This document shows positions 9,415 to 18,048 of a DNA stretch of 64,000 bases, piece after piece (the first letter of the stretch is position 1; each line of letters begins with the position of its first letter). The stretch spans positions 620,001 through 684,000 of the forward strand of contig NZ_JABMKV010000001.1 of assembly GCF_013204825.1 (NCBI RefSeq). Reading direction: 5' to 3'. Source of the DNA: Pedobacter boryungensis (GTDB taxonomy: Bacteria; Bacteroidota; Bacteroidia; Sphingobacteriales; Sphingobacteriaceae). A program made the translations under genes and the position numbers. The notes under the pieces are model-generated. The model was not told where the DNA came from. It did no database searches and saw only the letters and a list, made by a program, of their open reading frames with translations.

Positions 9415-9669
9415 TTATCCAGGATTGATTGAAATTAATACGCAGTTATTATTACCGAAAGGATAAACTACTATTTCCATGTGATCATGATAATGAAAGA
9501 TATTCACTAAGTTTTCGCAAATATTAACTACCAATTTATCAAACTCCAAATAGGGATTACTGAAAACAATTAATCGTCCTTCATGATCAAAGTCGGTAGC
9601 TATTGTATGCTCACCAAAATAATCTAGGAACTCATTAAGGAAAACTGCAGAATGGCTTCGTCTTAACAT
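9415..9669 (-). CDS. Hypothetical protein, 84 aa
   Basis: Convergent with the DUF1826-like gene. The open frame extends to a TTG at 9723, but the ATG at 9669 (MLRRSHSAVFLNEFLDYF) is preceded by a purine-rich AAAAAAAGAGAAT and is preferred. The protein is small, soluble and acidic, with alternating hydrophobic stretches (KLVVNICENLVNIF, HMEIVVYPFG). No known family recognised. Confidence 0.5.
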   Translation of the reverse strand: MLRRSHSAVFLNEFLDYFGEHTIATDFDHEGRLIVFSNPYLEFDKLVVNICENLVNIFHYHDHMEIVVYPFGNNNCVLISINPG

Positions 9670-9973
9670 GATATTCTCTTTTTTTATCTGATAACATCGT
9701 ATGAAAGCTTTTGTTTTACACAAATTTGCTGGTAAAATCGGTGCCGTATTTATCCATGCACTGATTTAAAATATTCTAATTGCTATTCAATTTTGCTCAA
9801 AATTTTTAGCGTATAAATACTGAAACGCGTTAAATACTTGATTTTGAAAAAACATAAATCATATTTTTTTTAAGGTTGTTGTAAAGAATGATAAAGTAGC
9901 TATTCAAGATAGCATCATCTGTGACTTGAACAGTTACTAAGATTATAAATATTCATCACCTTAAAATGAAATT
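9670..9973. other. Intergenic region between divergent genes
   Basis: A 304-bp AT-rich stretch between the 9669 start (minus) and the alcohol dehydrogenase start (plus). I see no ORF, repeat or convincing stem-loop. It presumably carries the dehydrogenase promoter. Confidence 0.4.
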
Positions 9974-11119
9974 ATGTTAGCAGTAAATTACCGAGGGCCA
10001 TATCGTATCCGAATGAGTGAAAAACCTATGCCAGAAATTCTTCATCCAGAAGATGCTATAGTGCGTGTTACGCGTTCATGCATCTGTGGATCCGATCTCC
10101 ATTTGTATCATGGATTTGTGCCTGATACCAGAGTAGGGTCTACTTTTGGACATGAGTTTGTGGGCATAGTAGAAGAAATAGGAACTTTAGTTACTGAAGT
10201 TAAAGTAGGTGATCATGTCTTAGTTCCGTTTAATATTGCTTGCGGAAGATGCAACTTTTGTAAACAAGGTTTATTCGGCAATTGCCATGAATCTAATCCT
10301 ATGGCTACAGCTGTGGGTGGAATATTTGGTTACTCGCATACTGCCGGTGGATTTGATGGTGGGCAAGCTGAATATGTGCGTGTTCCGTATGCCAATGTAG
10401 GTCCAACTGTAATTCCTGCTGATATGGATCCAGATGATGCGGTGTTGCTTACCGATGTAGTACCTACAGGTTACCAGGCAGCTGAGATGGCTGGTATAAA
10501 ACAAGGCGATACCGTAGTTGTATTTGGTGCAGGACCAATTGGTATAATGGCTGCAAGATGTGCATGGTTCTTTGGTCCCTCGAGGGTAATTATCATAGAT
10601 CATATCGACTATCGCTTAGAGTTTGCAAAAAATTATGCAAAATGTGAAGCTTATAACTTCAAGTCGATGAAAGATCCGGTTGAATTTATGAAAAAAACAA
10701 CTGATTGGTATGGTGCAGATGTTTGCATAGATTGTGTAGGCTGTGAAGCTGTAGGGAATACACTTCAAACAGTAACAGGTCGAGCATTAATACAGGCAGG
10801 ATCTGCAACAGCATTGCAATGGGCCATTAACTCTGTTAAAAAAGGTGGAATAGTTTCTATTGTAGGTGTTTATGGACCACCTTTTAATTATGTTCCTATA
10901 GGTAATGTATTAAATAAAGGAATTACAATAAGAGCAAATCAAGCATCTGTTAAAAGATTATTACCTAAACTAATTGATCACGTACAATCTGGCAGATTAA
11001 AACCTAGTGAATTGATTACTCATCGTATTCCGTTAGAGGAAGCTGCAGATGCCTATCGCATCTTTTCTTCCAAATTAGATAATTGTATTAAAACTGTACT
11101 TATTCCTTCAACAAAGTAA
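9974..11119 (+). CDS. Zinc-dependent alcohol dehydrogenase (medium-chain, formaldehyde-dehydrogenase-like)
   Basis: A 381-residue medium-chain dehydrogenase. The catalytic zinc site shows as CICGSDLH (Cys38) and GHEFVG. The structural zinc loop is C-GRC-NFC-KQGLFGN-C. The NAD-binding Rossmann motif is VVFGAGPIGIMAARCAW. The sequence style (DVCIDCVG, insertion before the C-terminal part) is closest to the glutathione-independent formaldehyde dehydrogenase/threonine dehydrogenase branch. It oxidises an alcohol or aldehyde with NAD(P); the exact substrate is not deducible. The next gene begins six bases after the stop, so the two are an operon. Confidence 0.9.
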   Translation: MLAVNYRGPYRIRMSEKPMPEILHPEDAIVRVTRSCICGSDLHLYHGFVPDTRVGSTFGHEFVGIVEEIGTLVTEVKVGDHVLVPFNIACGRCNFCKQGLFGNCHESNPMATAVGGIFGYSHTAGGFDGGQAEYVRVPYANVGPTVIPADMDPDDAVLLTDVVPTGYQAAEMAGIKQGDTVVVFGAGPIGIMAARCAWFFGPSRVIIIDHIDYRLEFAKNYAKCEAYNFKSMKDPVEFMKKTTDWYGADVCIDCVGCEAVGNTLQTVTGRALIQAGSATALQWAINSVKKGGIVSIVGVYGPPFNYVPIGNVLNKGITIRANQASVKRLLPKLIDHVQSGRLKPSELITHRIPLEEAADAYRIFSSKLDNCIKTVLIPSTK

Positions 11120-11124
11120 ATGTC

Positions 11125-11622
11125 ATGAAAAATAATATAGATTATAAAAGCATACCAGGATGGGGAATGGATTCTGATCCAGAAAATGAACCTACCTATC
11201 CCATGAAAAATTATACTGGCGACGACCATAATCGAAGCAATTACGAACGGGCATCGCAGCAACCAATTTCCGTGGAGATTTTACAATCAACAGAACGACC
11301 AAAACCTCCTGTTGTTTTTGGAACTTCTGTTCCCCCTAAAGGGTTAAGCGGTCAAATTAGGCGTTATGCATTTCAACATAGTGAAGATCGATATAGACAC
11401 TGGATTCCATTAATTCTTGCTGATCGTATCAATATGGTGGAAGGAGTAATAGATGATTTGAAAAAAGGATACATTCCGAATGTTTTTGCAGAACGTGGTT
11501 GGAAAGCGGAGATGAAATATAACCCGAGAGGCCTAGCGATAAAAGTACTTGCTATGGCGGCGGCGGGCACTTTAATATGGTGGTCGCTAAAAAGTAAAAA
11601 ATCAAAAGGCTTTTTTAAATAA
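11125..11622 (+). CDS. Hypothetical protein co-transcribed with the alcohol dehydrogenase
   Basis: A 165-residue protein beginning six bases after the dehydrogenase stop. The N-terminal ~75 residues are polar, Pro-rich and probably disordered. A charged helical middle (HSEDRYRHWIPLILADRINMVEGVIDDL) follows, then a single predicted membrane helix near the C-terminus (LAIKVLAMAAAGTLIWW) and a Lys-rich tail. It looks like a tail-anchored membrane protein. No domain recognised; tight linkage suggests a shared role with the dehydrogenase. Confidence 0.75.
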   Translation: MKNNIDYKSIPGWGMDSDPENEPTYPMKNYTGDDHNRSNYERASQQPISVEILQSTERPKPPVVFGTSVPPKGLSGQIRRYAFQHSEDRYRHWIPLILADRINMVEGVIDDLKKGYIPNVFAERGWKAEMKYNPRGLAIKVLAMAAAGTLIWWSLKSKKSKGFFK

Positions 11623-11671
11623 TATATTAAAGACCTCAATTGTTATAGTAACAATTCAATTTCATCTGAAA

Positions 11672-11699
11672 ACAAAAGAGCCCTTGGGGCTTTTTTTGT
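11672..11699 (+). terminator. Rho-independent terminator after the alcohol dehydrogenase operon
   Basis: An A-rich arm plus GAGCCC, a short loop, GGGGC and a run of seven T. It lies 50 bp past the stop at 11622. Confidence 0.8.
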
Positions 11700-11876
11700 T
11701 TACATCCTATTTATTTGGGCATGGACTTTACCTAACTATAAGTTTATAAAATCTTTCTAAATCACAGATAGATAACGATTTAAGTTTTTTATTGTAATAT
11801 TAAGTATGCTATGTCACAATTATTTTGTGAAATTAAATCATTTTGTAAAAACTTTTGTGCTGATAAGAGCGTATAT

Positions 11877-11906
11877 TGTCTAGATATTTTAATAAAAATA
11901 TAGACA
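11877..11906. promoter_or_regulatory. Near-perfect inverted repeat before the carotenoid regulator; putative operator
   Basis: Left arm TGTCTAGATATTTT and right arm AAAATATAGACA (reverse complement TGTCTATATTTT), centred on AATA. The two arms differ only by two bases inserted in the left one. It ends two bases before the preferred ATG at 11909, where a bound repressor or an RNA hairpin could block expression of the whole carotenoid operon. Position and symmetry fit autoregulation by the MerR-type protein encoded next; no binding is demonstrated. Confidence 0.5.
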
Positions 11907-11908
11907 TA

Positions 11909-12802
11909 ATGAAATTATCTATATCAAACCTTGAACAACTTAGCGGAGTTTCAATTCATACCATTCGTATTTGGGAACGTAGGTACCATGCGTTGGAACC
12001 ACAAAGGTCTTCGGGTGGAACTCGTTTCTACACTGATCAAGATCTTAAAAGATTGCTAAACATTGTTAGTTTACAGCAAGCTGGAGTAAAAATATCACAG
12101 GCTTGCTCGCTCAGTGCTGAGGAGATGGATGAATTATTAGCCCAAGACTTAAAAACCTCTATTTCTTCGGATGCAAATCATGAATTTTATATTTCACAAC
12201 TCCTAAAAGCTGGAGTTGAATACGATGAACCATCTTTTACTACGCTTTTGGATCGTTGTATTAACGATTGTGGCATGTTAGACAGCTACAAGGAGGTGAT
12301 CTTCCCACTCATGCAACGTTTAGGACTGATGTGGAGATTAGATCATATTTGTCCGGCACATGAGCATTTTATTTCTGCAATCGTGAGGCAAAAACTGATG
12401 TCTGCTATTAATTCTATTCCAATTGCCAACCAAAAGGAAACAACCTGGCTACTATTTTTGCCAGAGGATGAAGGTCACGATATTCCGCTATTATTTGCAA
12501 ATTTCATTTTACGTAGCCATGGAGTTAAAGTAGTTTATCTAGGTGAGCGTGTCCCGATGGATTCTATTGTAGATGCCCAGAATACGATACATGCAGAAAA
12601 TTTACTGTTTTTTATGGTGAGGCAAAGACCCATCAAAGAAGCGGCAGATTATCTTGCTGAACTTGCAAGAACTTTTACTGGAAGCAATATTTACCTTGCA
12701 GGAAATGGAAAGTTAATAGGTGAACTTCAACTTCCAGCTAATGTAACTTGGTTTTCTTCTATTTCATCACTTACACAAATTTTAAATGGTGAAAATGGAT
12801 AA
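11909..12802 (+). CDS. MerR-family regulator with cobalamin-binding-type domain (CarH/CarA-like)
   Basis: Starting at the ATG at 11909 (the open frame begins at a TTG at 11876, which would place the inverted repeat inside the gene), this is a 297-residue regulator. Residues 1-70 are a MerR winged helix (VSIHTIRIWERRYHALEPQRSSGGTRFY). Residues ~90-170 match the CarH four-helix cap with W142 and E152-H153, at the same ten-residue W-to-E spacing as CarH. A Rossmann-like domain carries EGHDIPL with H190 at the axial-ligand position, although the usual G three residues after His is P. CarH proteins repress carotenoid genes in the dark with adenosylcobalamin and release DNA in light. Heading a crt operon, that role is likely; B12 binding needs proof. 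Confidence 0.85.
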   Translation: MKLSISNLEQLSGVSIHTIRIWERRYHALEPQRSSGGTRFYTDQDLKRLLNIVSLQQAGVKISQACSLSAEEMDELLAQDLKTSISSDANHEFYISQLLKAGVEYDEPSFTTLLDRCINDCGMLDSYKEVIFPLMQRLGLMWRLDHICPAHEHFISAIVRQKLMSAINSIPIANQKETTWLLFLPEDEGHDIPLLFANFILRSHGVKVVYLGERVPMDSIVDAQNTIHAENLLFFMVRQRPIKEAADYLAELARTFTGSNIYLAGNGKLIGELQLPANVTWFSSISSLTQILNGENG

Positions 12803-14291
12803 AGTGTTAAATAGACCAAAGGTTGCAGTAATTGGGTCAGGTTTTGCAGGGTTAAGTGCTGCTTGTTATCTCGCAAAAAATGGTGCGGATGTAACTATAT
12901 ATGAGAAAAATCAGCAAGTAGGCGGAAGGGCAAGACAGTTGGTTACAGAAAACGGCTATAGTTTCGATATGGGACCTAGTTGGTATTGGATGCCTGGCGT
13001 ATTTGAACAATTCTTTGCTGATTTTGGTTATGTACCCTCAGATTTTTATCAACTCTCTCAGCTGGATCCTGGCTTTTCCATTGTATTTGGCAAGGATGAC
13101 ATGATGCACATCCCTAAATCTATGGAAAAATTGGAAGAGATTTTCGAACAGATTGAAAAGGGAAGTGCTATCAAACTTAGAAAGTTTTTATCCGGTGCGG
13201 CCTTTAAATATAAGGTGGGTATGGAAAATCTGGTACATAAACCAGGGCTTTCTTTTACAGAATTTTTAGATATGGATGTAATGAAAGGTGCACTCAAGTT
13301 ACAATTATTACAATCCTTCCGTAAGCACGTGAAAAAATATTTCAATCATCCAAAATTGATTGCATTGATGGAATTTCCGATACTTTTTCTGGGTGCAACC
13401 GCAAAAGATACCCCAGCTCTTTATAGTTTAATGAATTATGCAGGTTTATCATTGGGCACTTGGTATCCTAAAGGTGGTATGGTAGCTGTTATAGATGGAA
13501 TGCGAAAATTAGCTGAGCAACTAGGTGTCAAAATACTGAATGATGAACCTGTGGAAGGATTCATTGTTAATCAACGAAAAATTAAAGGAGTAAAATCTAA
13601 GCGCTCAATTATGAACTATGATGGTATTGTTGCAGCTGCAGATTATCATCATGTGGAAGATAAATTGTTGGGTGAAGAATTTAGAAATTATTCAGAGCAA
13701 TATTGGGACAAAAGGATGCTTGCTCCATCAAGCCTGATATTTTATCTGGGTGTGAATAAAAAGATAGAACACCTTTCGCATCATACGCTTTTCTTTGATG
13801 AAGATTTAGAAGTGCATGCTACTGAAATTTATGAAGATCCGAAGTGGCCATCAAAACCCCTGTTTTACGTTTGCTGTCCCTCAAAAAGCGACGAAACTGT
13901 TGCGCCGCTAGGTCATGAAAATATTTTTGTGCTGATGCCATTGGCAACAGGGCTTGAAGATACTGAAGAACTTCGTGAAAGTTATTTTAAGCTAATTATG
14001 AAGCGTTTAGAGCGTTTCTGTGGACAGGATATCACAAACCATCTAGATTATAAACGGAGTTATTGCATAAAAGATTTCGTAAATGACTATCATTCTTACA
14101 AGGGAAATGCTTATGGCTTGGCCAATACCCTAATGCAAACGGCTAACCTTAAACCTTCTATCAAAAATAAAAAACTTGATAACCTATTTTATGCTGGCCA
14201 GTTAACTGTTCCAGGACCTGGAGTTCCGCCCTCCATTATTTCAGGGAAACTGGCGGCAACAGAATTATATAAAAACCTAGGAAAGCGATGA
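12786..14291 (+). CDS. crtI: Phytoene desaturase
   Basis: A 501-residue FAD enzyme of the CrtI family. The N-terminal dinucleotide-binding motif is VIGSGFAGLSAACYL followed by YEKNQQVGGRAR. The C-terminal CrtI signature region reads LDNLFYAGQLTVPGPGVPPSIISGK. It converts colourless phytoene to lycopene by successive desaturations at the membrane. The start overlaps the regulator gene by 17 bases; a second ATG at 12795 is equally plausible. The end overlaps crtB by four bases, so regulator, desaturase and synthase should be one transcript. Confidence 0.95.
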   Translation: MVKMDKVLNRPKVAVIGSGFAGLSAACYLAKNGADVTIYEKNQQVGGRARQLVTENGYSFDMGPSWYWMPGVFEQFFADFGYVPSDFYQLSQLDPGFSIVFGKDDMMHIPKSMEKLEEIFEQIEKGSAIKLRKFLSGAAFKYKVGMENLVHKPGLSFTEFLDMDVMKGALKLQLLQSFRKHVKKYFNHPKLIALMEFPILFLGATAKDTPALYSLMNYAGLSLGTWYPKGGMVAVIDGMRKLAEQLGVKILNDEPVEGFIVNQRKIKGVKSKRSIMNYDGIVAAADYHHVEDKLLGEEFRNYSEQYWDKRMLAPSSLIFYLGVNKKIEHLSHHTLFFDEDLEVHATEIYEDPKWPSKPLFYVCCPSKSDETVAPLGHENIFVLMPLATGLEDTEELRESYFKLIMKRLERFCGQDITNHLDYKRSYCIKDFVNDYHSYKGNAYGLANTLMQTANLKPSIKNKKLDNLFYAGQLTVPGPGVPPSIISGKLAATELYKNLGKR

Positions 14292-15124
14292 AAGAAAAAT
14301 TTGACAACCTTTCTGCAAAATGCAGCAGGATCACAACGACACGTTACAGCACTAGCTTTTCGTTAGGGATTTACTTCCTACACAAAAAAATAAGGCAGCC
14401 AATCTATTCAATTTATGGGTTTGTACGTTTAGCCGATGAAATTGTGGATAGTTTCCATGATTTTGACAAAGCTTATTTGCTGAAAAAATTTAGAACAGAT
14501 TGTTACGAGGCGATAGAGCAGGGAATAAGTTTAAATCCAATACTCAATTCCTTTCAATTTGTAGTTAGACAATACAATATCGAAAGAGAGTTAATAGATC
14601 TTTTTTTGGATAGCATGGAAATGGATCTTAAAGAAGAAACATATACTAATGATAAATATAGCCGTTATATATTGGGCTCTGCGCAAGTAGTAGGATTGAT
14701 GTGTTTGAGAGTCTTTACAGCTGGTAATAAAAAAGATTACGAAAATCTCAAGGAATCAGCGATGCTGCTTGGCTCAGCTTTTCAAAAGGTTAATTTTTTA
14801 AGAGACTTGAATGCAGATTATGTTCAATTGGGAAGATGTTATTTTCCTGGCATAAATCTTTCGGCATTTGGCAACCCAGAGAAAAAACAAATAGAAAAGG
14901 AAATTGAAGCTGAATTTAAAGCTGCTCTTAAGGGAATTAGATTATTGCCAAGAGAAGCAAAAAGTGGTGTGTACTTAGCCTATATTTATTATCTCGAACT
15001 ATTTAAAAAAATTAAAAGGGTTTCCGCAGAAAAAGTGATAGCAAGTAGGATTAGAATATCTAATGGCCACAAAATTGGATTAATGTTCGATTCCATGATC
15101 CGATATAAAATGAATGCGATATGA
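14288..15124 (+). CDS. crtB: Phytoene synthase
   Basis: A 278-residue squalene/phytoene synthase. Both Asp-rich Mg-diphosphate sites are visible: VRLADEIVD near residue 50, and NFLRDLNADY near residue 175, where the second motif has A-D in place of the more common E-D. The YSIYGFVRLAD context is typical of CrtB. It condenses two geranylgeranyl diphosphates to phytoene, the first committed step. It overlaps crtI by four bases upstream and the next gene by four bases downstream. Confidence 0.95.
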   Translation: MKEKFDNLSAKCSRITTTRYSTSFSLGIYFLHKKIRQPIYSIYGFVRLADEIVDSFHDFDKAYLLKKFRTDCYEAIEQGISLNPILNSFQFVVRQYNIERELIDLFLDSMEMDLKEETYTNDKYSRYILGSAQVVGLMCLRVFTAGNKKDYENLKESAMLLGSAFQKVNFLRDLNADYVQLGRCYFPGINLSAFGNPEKKQIEKEIEAEFKAALKGIRLLPREAKSGVYLAYIYYLELFKKIKRVSAEKVIASRIRISNGHKIGLMFDSMIRYKMNAI

Positions 15125-15618
15125 AGTTATTACTTCTTTTTTTAGTGATGGGAAATTGGATTCATAAAGATGCTCCTGAGCTTTCAACTTTAAGAAAACT
15201 CTATTATAGAGCAGCAGTAGAATCAGCCGCATCAGTATCTCTTTCAAAAGAGTTAAAGTCTGTTCAATTAGATGCTGAACCTATTTTGGTATGTTACAAA
15301 GGAGCAGCGTATATGATGGAGGCCAAGTATGCATTCAATCCTATTAGTAAGCTTTCTAGATTTTCAAAAGGTAAAAATGCTATTGAACATGCCATAGCTA
15401 GAGAACCTAGTAACATGGAGATGAGGTTTATTCGATTTTCTATCCAAACTAATTTACCTGGTTTTCTTGGATATCATACTAATATTAGCTCGGATAAACA
15501 GAAGTTACTTGCAGGAGTTGGAAATCTTAAAGACAAAACATTGAAGGATAATATTACGGCATATCTAATCGCTTCTAAAAAATGTACTAGTGAAGAAATT
15601 AAAAAATTACAACAGTGA
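15121..15618 (+). CDS. Unknown protein embedded in the carotenoid operon
   Basis: A 165-residue protein overlapping crtB by four bases and idi by four bases, so it is translationally coupled on both sides. The N-terminus is hydrophobic (MKLLLLFLVMGNWI), perhaps a short signal or anchor. The rest is alpha-helical with a TPR-like feel (LVCYKGAAYMMEAKYAFNPISKL... NAIEHAIAREPSNMEMRFIRFSIQTNLPGFLG). No catalytic motif is recognisable. The coupling argues for a role in carotenoid synthesis or placement, such as a scaffold or envelope factor, but that is inference. Confidence 0.8.
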   Translation: MKLLLLFLVMGNWIHKDAPELSTLRKLYYRAAVESAASVSLSKELKSVQLDAEPILVCYKGAAYMMEAKYAFNPISKLSRFSKGKNAIEHAIAREPSNMEMRFIRFSIQTNLPGFLGYHTNISSDKQKLLAGVGNLKDKTLKDNITAYLIASKKCTSEEIKKLQQ

Positions 15619-16154
15619 TAGAAAAAGTGATATTAGTTGATAGCAACGACAATCAAATTGGTTTAATGGAAAAAATGGAGGCTCATATTTCTGGTGAATT
15701 GCACCGAGCTTTTTCAATATTTATCTTCAATTCTAAAGGAGAGCTATTGTTACAACAACGGGCATTAAATAAATACCATTCTGGAGGCAAGTGGACAAAC
15801 ACTTGTTGTAGTCATCCAAGAGAAAATGAGCATACCATTATGGCAGCCTATAGAAGGCTAAAAGAAGAAATGGGAATGGAATGCAGATTAGATTACGGTT
15901 TTAATTTCATTTATAGAACAGAAGTAACTGATGGCATTTTGGAACATGAATTTGACCATGTTTATTTTGGTGTTAGTGATGATACACCTATTTTAGCGCC
16001 ACTAGAGGTTGCAGCTTTTAGGTATATGAGTATGGATGAGCTTTCAAAAGACATTGAACTTAACCCAGAGGAGTATACTGAATGGCTGAAGATTTGTTTA
16101 GAGAGAGTGATGGTCTATTATTATAAAATATTTAACCATGGATATATTGATTAA
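15615..16154 (+). CDS. idi: Isopentenyl-diphosphate delta-isomerase, type I
   Basis: A 179-residue Nudix-fold isomerase starting at a GTG that overlaps the previous stop (GTGA). The GTG is preferred because the N-terminal strand IEKVILVDSNDNQIG is conserved in the family. Catalytic features are the Cys in TNTCCSHPRENE, the Nudix-like RRLKEEMGMEC, and the Glu/His cluster in EHEFDHVYFG. It interconverts IPP and DMAPP, raising precursor supply for carotenoids. It overlaps crtZ by 17 bases. Confidence 0.95.
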   Translation: MIEKVILVDSNDNQIGLMEKMEAHISGELHRAFSIFIFNSKGELLLQQRALNKYHSGGKWTNTCCSHPRENEHTIMAAYRRLKEEMGMECRLDYGFNFIYRTEVTDGILEHEFDHVYFGVSDDTPILAPLEVAAFRYMSMDELSKDIELNPEEYTEWLKICLERVMVYYYKIFNHGYID

Positions 16155-16602
16155 CATAGGTATTGTTCTTTTAACATTCCTTGTAATGGAAGGAGTGGCA
16201 TGGTTAACACATAAATATGTGATGCATGGTTTTTTTTGGTTTTTGCATAGCGATCACCACAACAAGGATCATGACGATTTTCTAGAGCGCAACGATTTTT
16301 TCTTTTTAATATTTGCTATACCAGGGATTATTTGCCTTGCACTTGGAAATTTTTATGGGAATGAATTGGCACTTTACATCGGTATTGGTATCACGCTATA
16401 TGGTGCTTGTTATTTCTTGGTACATGATATCTTTATTCATCAGCGGTTCAAAGTATTACGTAATTCGGATAACTGGTATTTGAAAGCAATTCGCCGAGCA
16501 CATAAGATGCACCATAAACATTTAGGAAAGGAACAGGGAGAATGTTTTGGAATGTTGTGGGTACCGTTTAAGTATTTTTTAGAAGCTAGAAAAAAAGCAT
16601 GA
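16138..16602 (+). CDS. crtZ: Beta-carotene hydroxylase
   Basis: A 154-residue membrane diiron hydroxylase of the fatty-acid-hydroxylase superfamily. All four His boxes are seen: HKYVMH, HSDHH, HDIFIH and HKMHH. About three or four hydrophobic segments surround them. It adds 3-hydroxyl groups to the beta-ionone rings, giving zeaxanthin from beta-carotene. It overlaps idi upstream and the lycopene cyclase by four bases downstream. Confidence 0.95.
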   Translation: MDILINIGIVLLTFLVMEGVAWLTHKYVMHGFFWFLHSDHHNKDHDDFLERNDFFFLIFAIPGIICLALGNFYGNELALYIGIGITLYGACYFLVHDIFIHQRFKVLRNSDNWYLKAIRRAHKMHHKHLGKEQGECFGMLWVPFKYFLEARKKA

Positions 16603-17303
16603 GAAACTACACTTACCTGTTGGTAGATTTTTTTACAATCGTTGTTCCATTTGTTTTTTCATTCCACCAGAAGTTACAATTCTATAAAACTTGGAAGGCG
16701 TTTTTCCCTGCAGTAATACTAACAGGCTTGTTATTTATGTTATGGGATATTTATTTTACCAAGCTTGGCGTATGGGGTTTTAATTCAAATTACATTGTCG
16801 GATGGAAATTATGGGGGCTTCCAATAGAAGAATTATTGTTTTTCTTATGCATTCCGTACTCCTGTGTATTTACTTACCATTGTTTAACATTGCTAATGAA
16901 ATTAAAGCTATCTAGAGCTGTTGAAGATATAATTACTTATTCCTTAATGTTTTTAGGCGTTTTAGGAGTAATTTATTATTGGGGGAATTATTACACTGTT
17001 TCTACAGGATTGCTAATGATAGGTCTCCTAATACTTTCAAAGTTGGTGTTGAAGGTAGAATGGCTTGGCAAATTCTACATTGTTTACCTTGTACTTATGA
17101 TTCCTTTTTGTATAGTAAATGGGATTTTAACAGGTACTGGATTAAATGAGCCAGTAGTTTGGTATAATGCGAAGCATATTATTGGATTCAGAATATTGAC
17201 TATACCATTTGAAGATATATTTTATGGCTTAGATCTTATTCTACTTAATCTTTTAATTTTTCATTCACTAAAATCGAGCCTGCTTAAGTTTAAACAGGTG
17301 TAA
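16599..17303 (+). CDS. crtY: Lycopene beta-cyclase, fused CrtYc-CrtYd type
   Basis: A 234-residue protein with about seven membrane helices and two homologous halves of the lycopene-cyclase domain. Each half carries its acidic signature: LPIEELLFF in the first (~residues 75-85) and IPFEDIFYG in the second (~residues 200-210). In actinobacteria the halves are separate genes (crtYc/crtYd); in Bacteroidota they are usually fused as here. It cyclises lycopene to beta-carotene and is the last gene of the operon. Confidence 0.92.
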   Translation: MRNYTYLLVDFFTIVVPFVFSFHQKLQFYKTWKAFFPAVILTGLLFMLWDIYFTKLGVWGFNSNYIVGWKLWGLPIEELLFFLCIPYSCVFTYHCLTLLMKLKLSRAVEDIITYSLMFLGVLGVIYYWGNYYTVSTGLLMIGLLILSKLVLKVEWLGKFYIVYLVLMIPFCIVNGILTGTGLNEPVVWYNAKHIIGFRILTIPFEDIFYGLDLILLNLLIFHSLKSSLLKFKQV

Positions 17304-17326
17304 TAATAAAACTAGTTGATACTATA

Positions 17327-17821
17327 TTAGTTAGTAGTGAGTACTACTTTATTCCTTCTTAAATAATAAAAACTTATACCACCTACAATAAGCATTAAAA
17401 AACCAATATAATCATCAAGAGGGCAAGTCATATAACCTGTTAATTGACCAGATTGTTCGTAATAATAGTCAGTACCACCGCCAATTTTATAATCATAAGG
17501 TCCAGTGCATTCTGTACAGCGTGATCTTGTTCTAATCACACAATTACCCAAAGCTGCAGGACTACAATAAATGGTAGATCCAATTTGTCCTGATGTTACC
17601 ACTGGACTTGTTTCATAAGCTGGCCCGTACCAAGATCCACGCGGACTATTGACACCAGAAGGACCTGTATAAAGATACCCTGTATCATCAGAAACACACC
17701 CAATAACTGTATACGTAGAGTAAACATTAAAAGATAAAAGTAATAAAGGTGTAATGAGCAAATATCTGAGCTTAGCTTTTGCGTAGCGGAAAAAATGGTG
17801 GGATGTATCTAAGGTATTCAT
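17327..17821 (-). CDS. Small Cys-rich secreted protein with C-terminal P-L-D/TM/basic tail
   Basis: A 164-residue protein from the ATG at 17821 (an ATG at 17839 would add six residues). A basic N-region precedes a signal or anchor segment (YLLITPLLLLSFNVYS). The mature part has many Gly, Tyr and Ser and about eight Cys, including CSPAALGNC and CTECTGPYDY. The C-terminus reads CPLDDY, then a hydrophobic segment, then LRRNK. It shares this plan with the protein at 812-1171, suggesting one family, possibly exosortase-sorted. It faces the carotenoid operon tail to tail and is probably unrelated to it. Confidence 0.65.
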   Translation of the reverse strand: MNTLDTSHHFFRYAKAKLRYLLITPLLLLSFNVYSTYTVIGCVSDDTGYLYTGPSGVNSPRGSWYGPAYETSPVVTSGQIGSTIYCSPAALGNCVIRTRSRCTECTGPYDYKIGGGTDYYYEQSGQLTGYMTCPLDDYIGFLMLIVGGISFYYLRRNKVVLTTN

Positions 17822-18048
17822 ATTTATATTTTGTACCATATACCTACTTCATGGTATATCATATGACGAGTAAAAGGGATGCAAAAATAAATAAAACGGC
17901 TTAAAACTGGCAAAATAAGAAATATTTTATTGTAACAATTAACAACTTGAAAGAGTGTTGAGTTATAAATTTCTTTTATTATAAATAAGCGCAATTTTTC
18001 GAAACATAAAATTATGCTCATTGTTCATTTGAAGTAAGAGGATAATTT

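Noticed and set aside
11876..11908. TTG start of the MerR gene
   Set aside because: It would place the inverted repeat inside the coding region and add residues not seen in MerR proteins; the ATG at 11909 starts the helix-turn-helix directly.
17824..18021. Minus-strand 65-aa open frame upstream of the Cys-rich gene
   Set aside because: AT-rich, Cys and Ile heavy, overlaps the start of the next gene and has no clear start or family features; probably promoter DNA.
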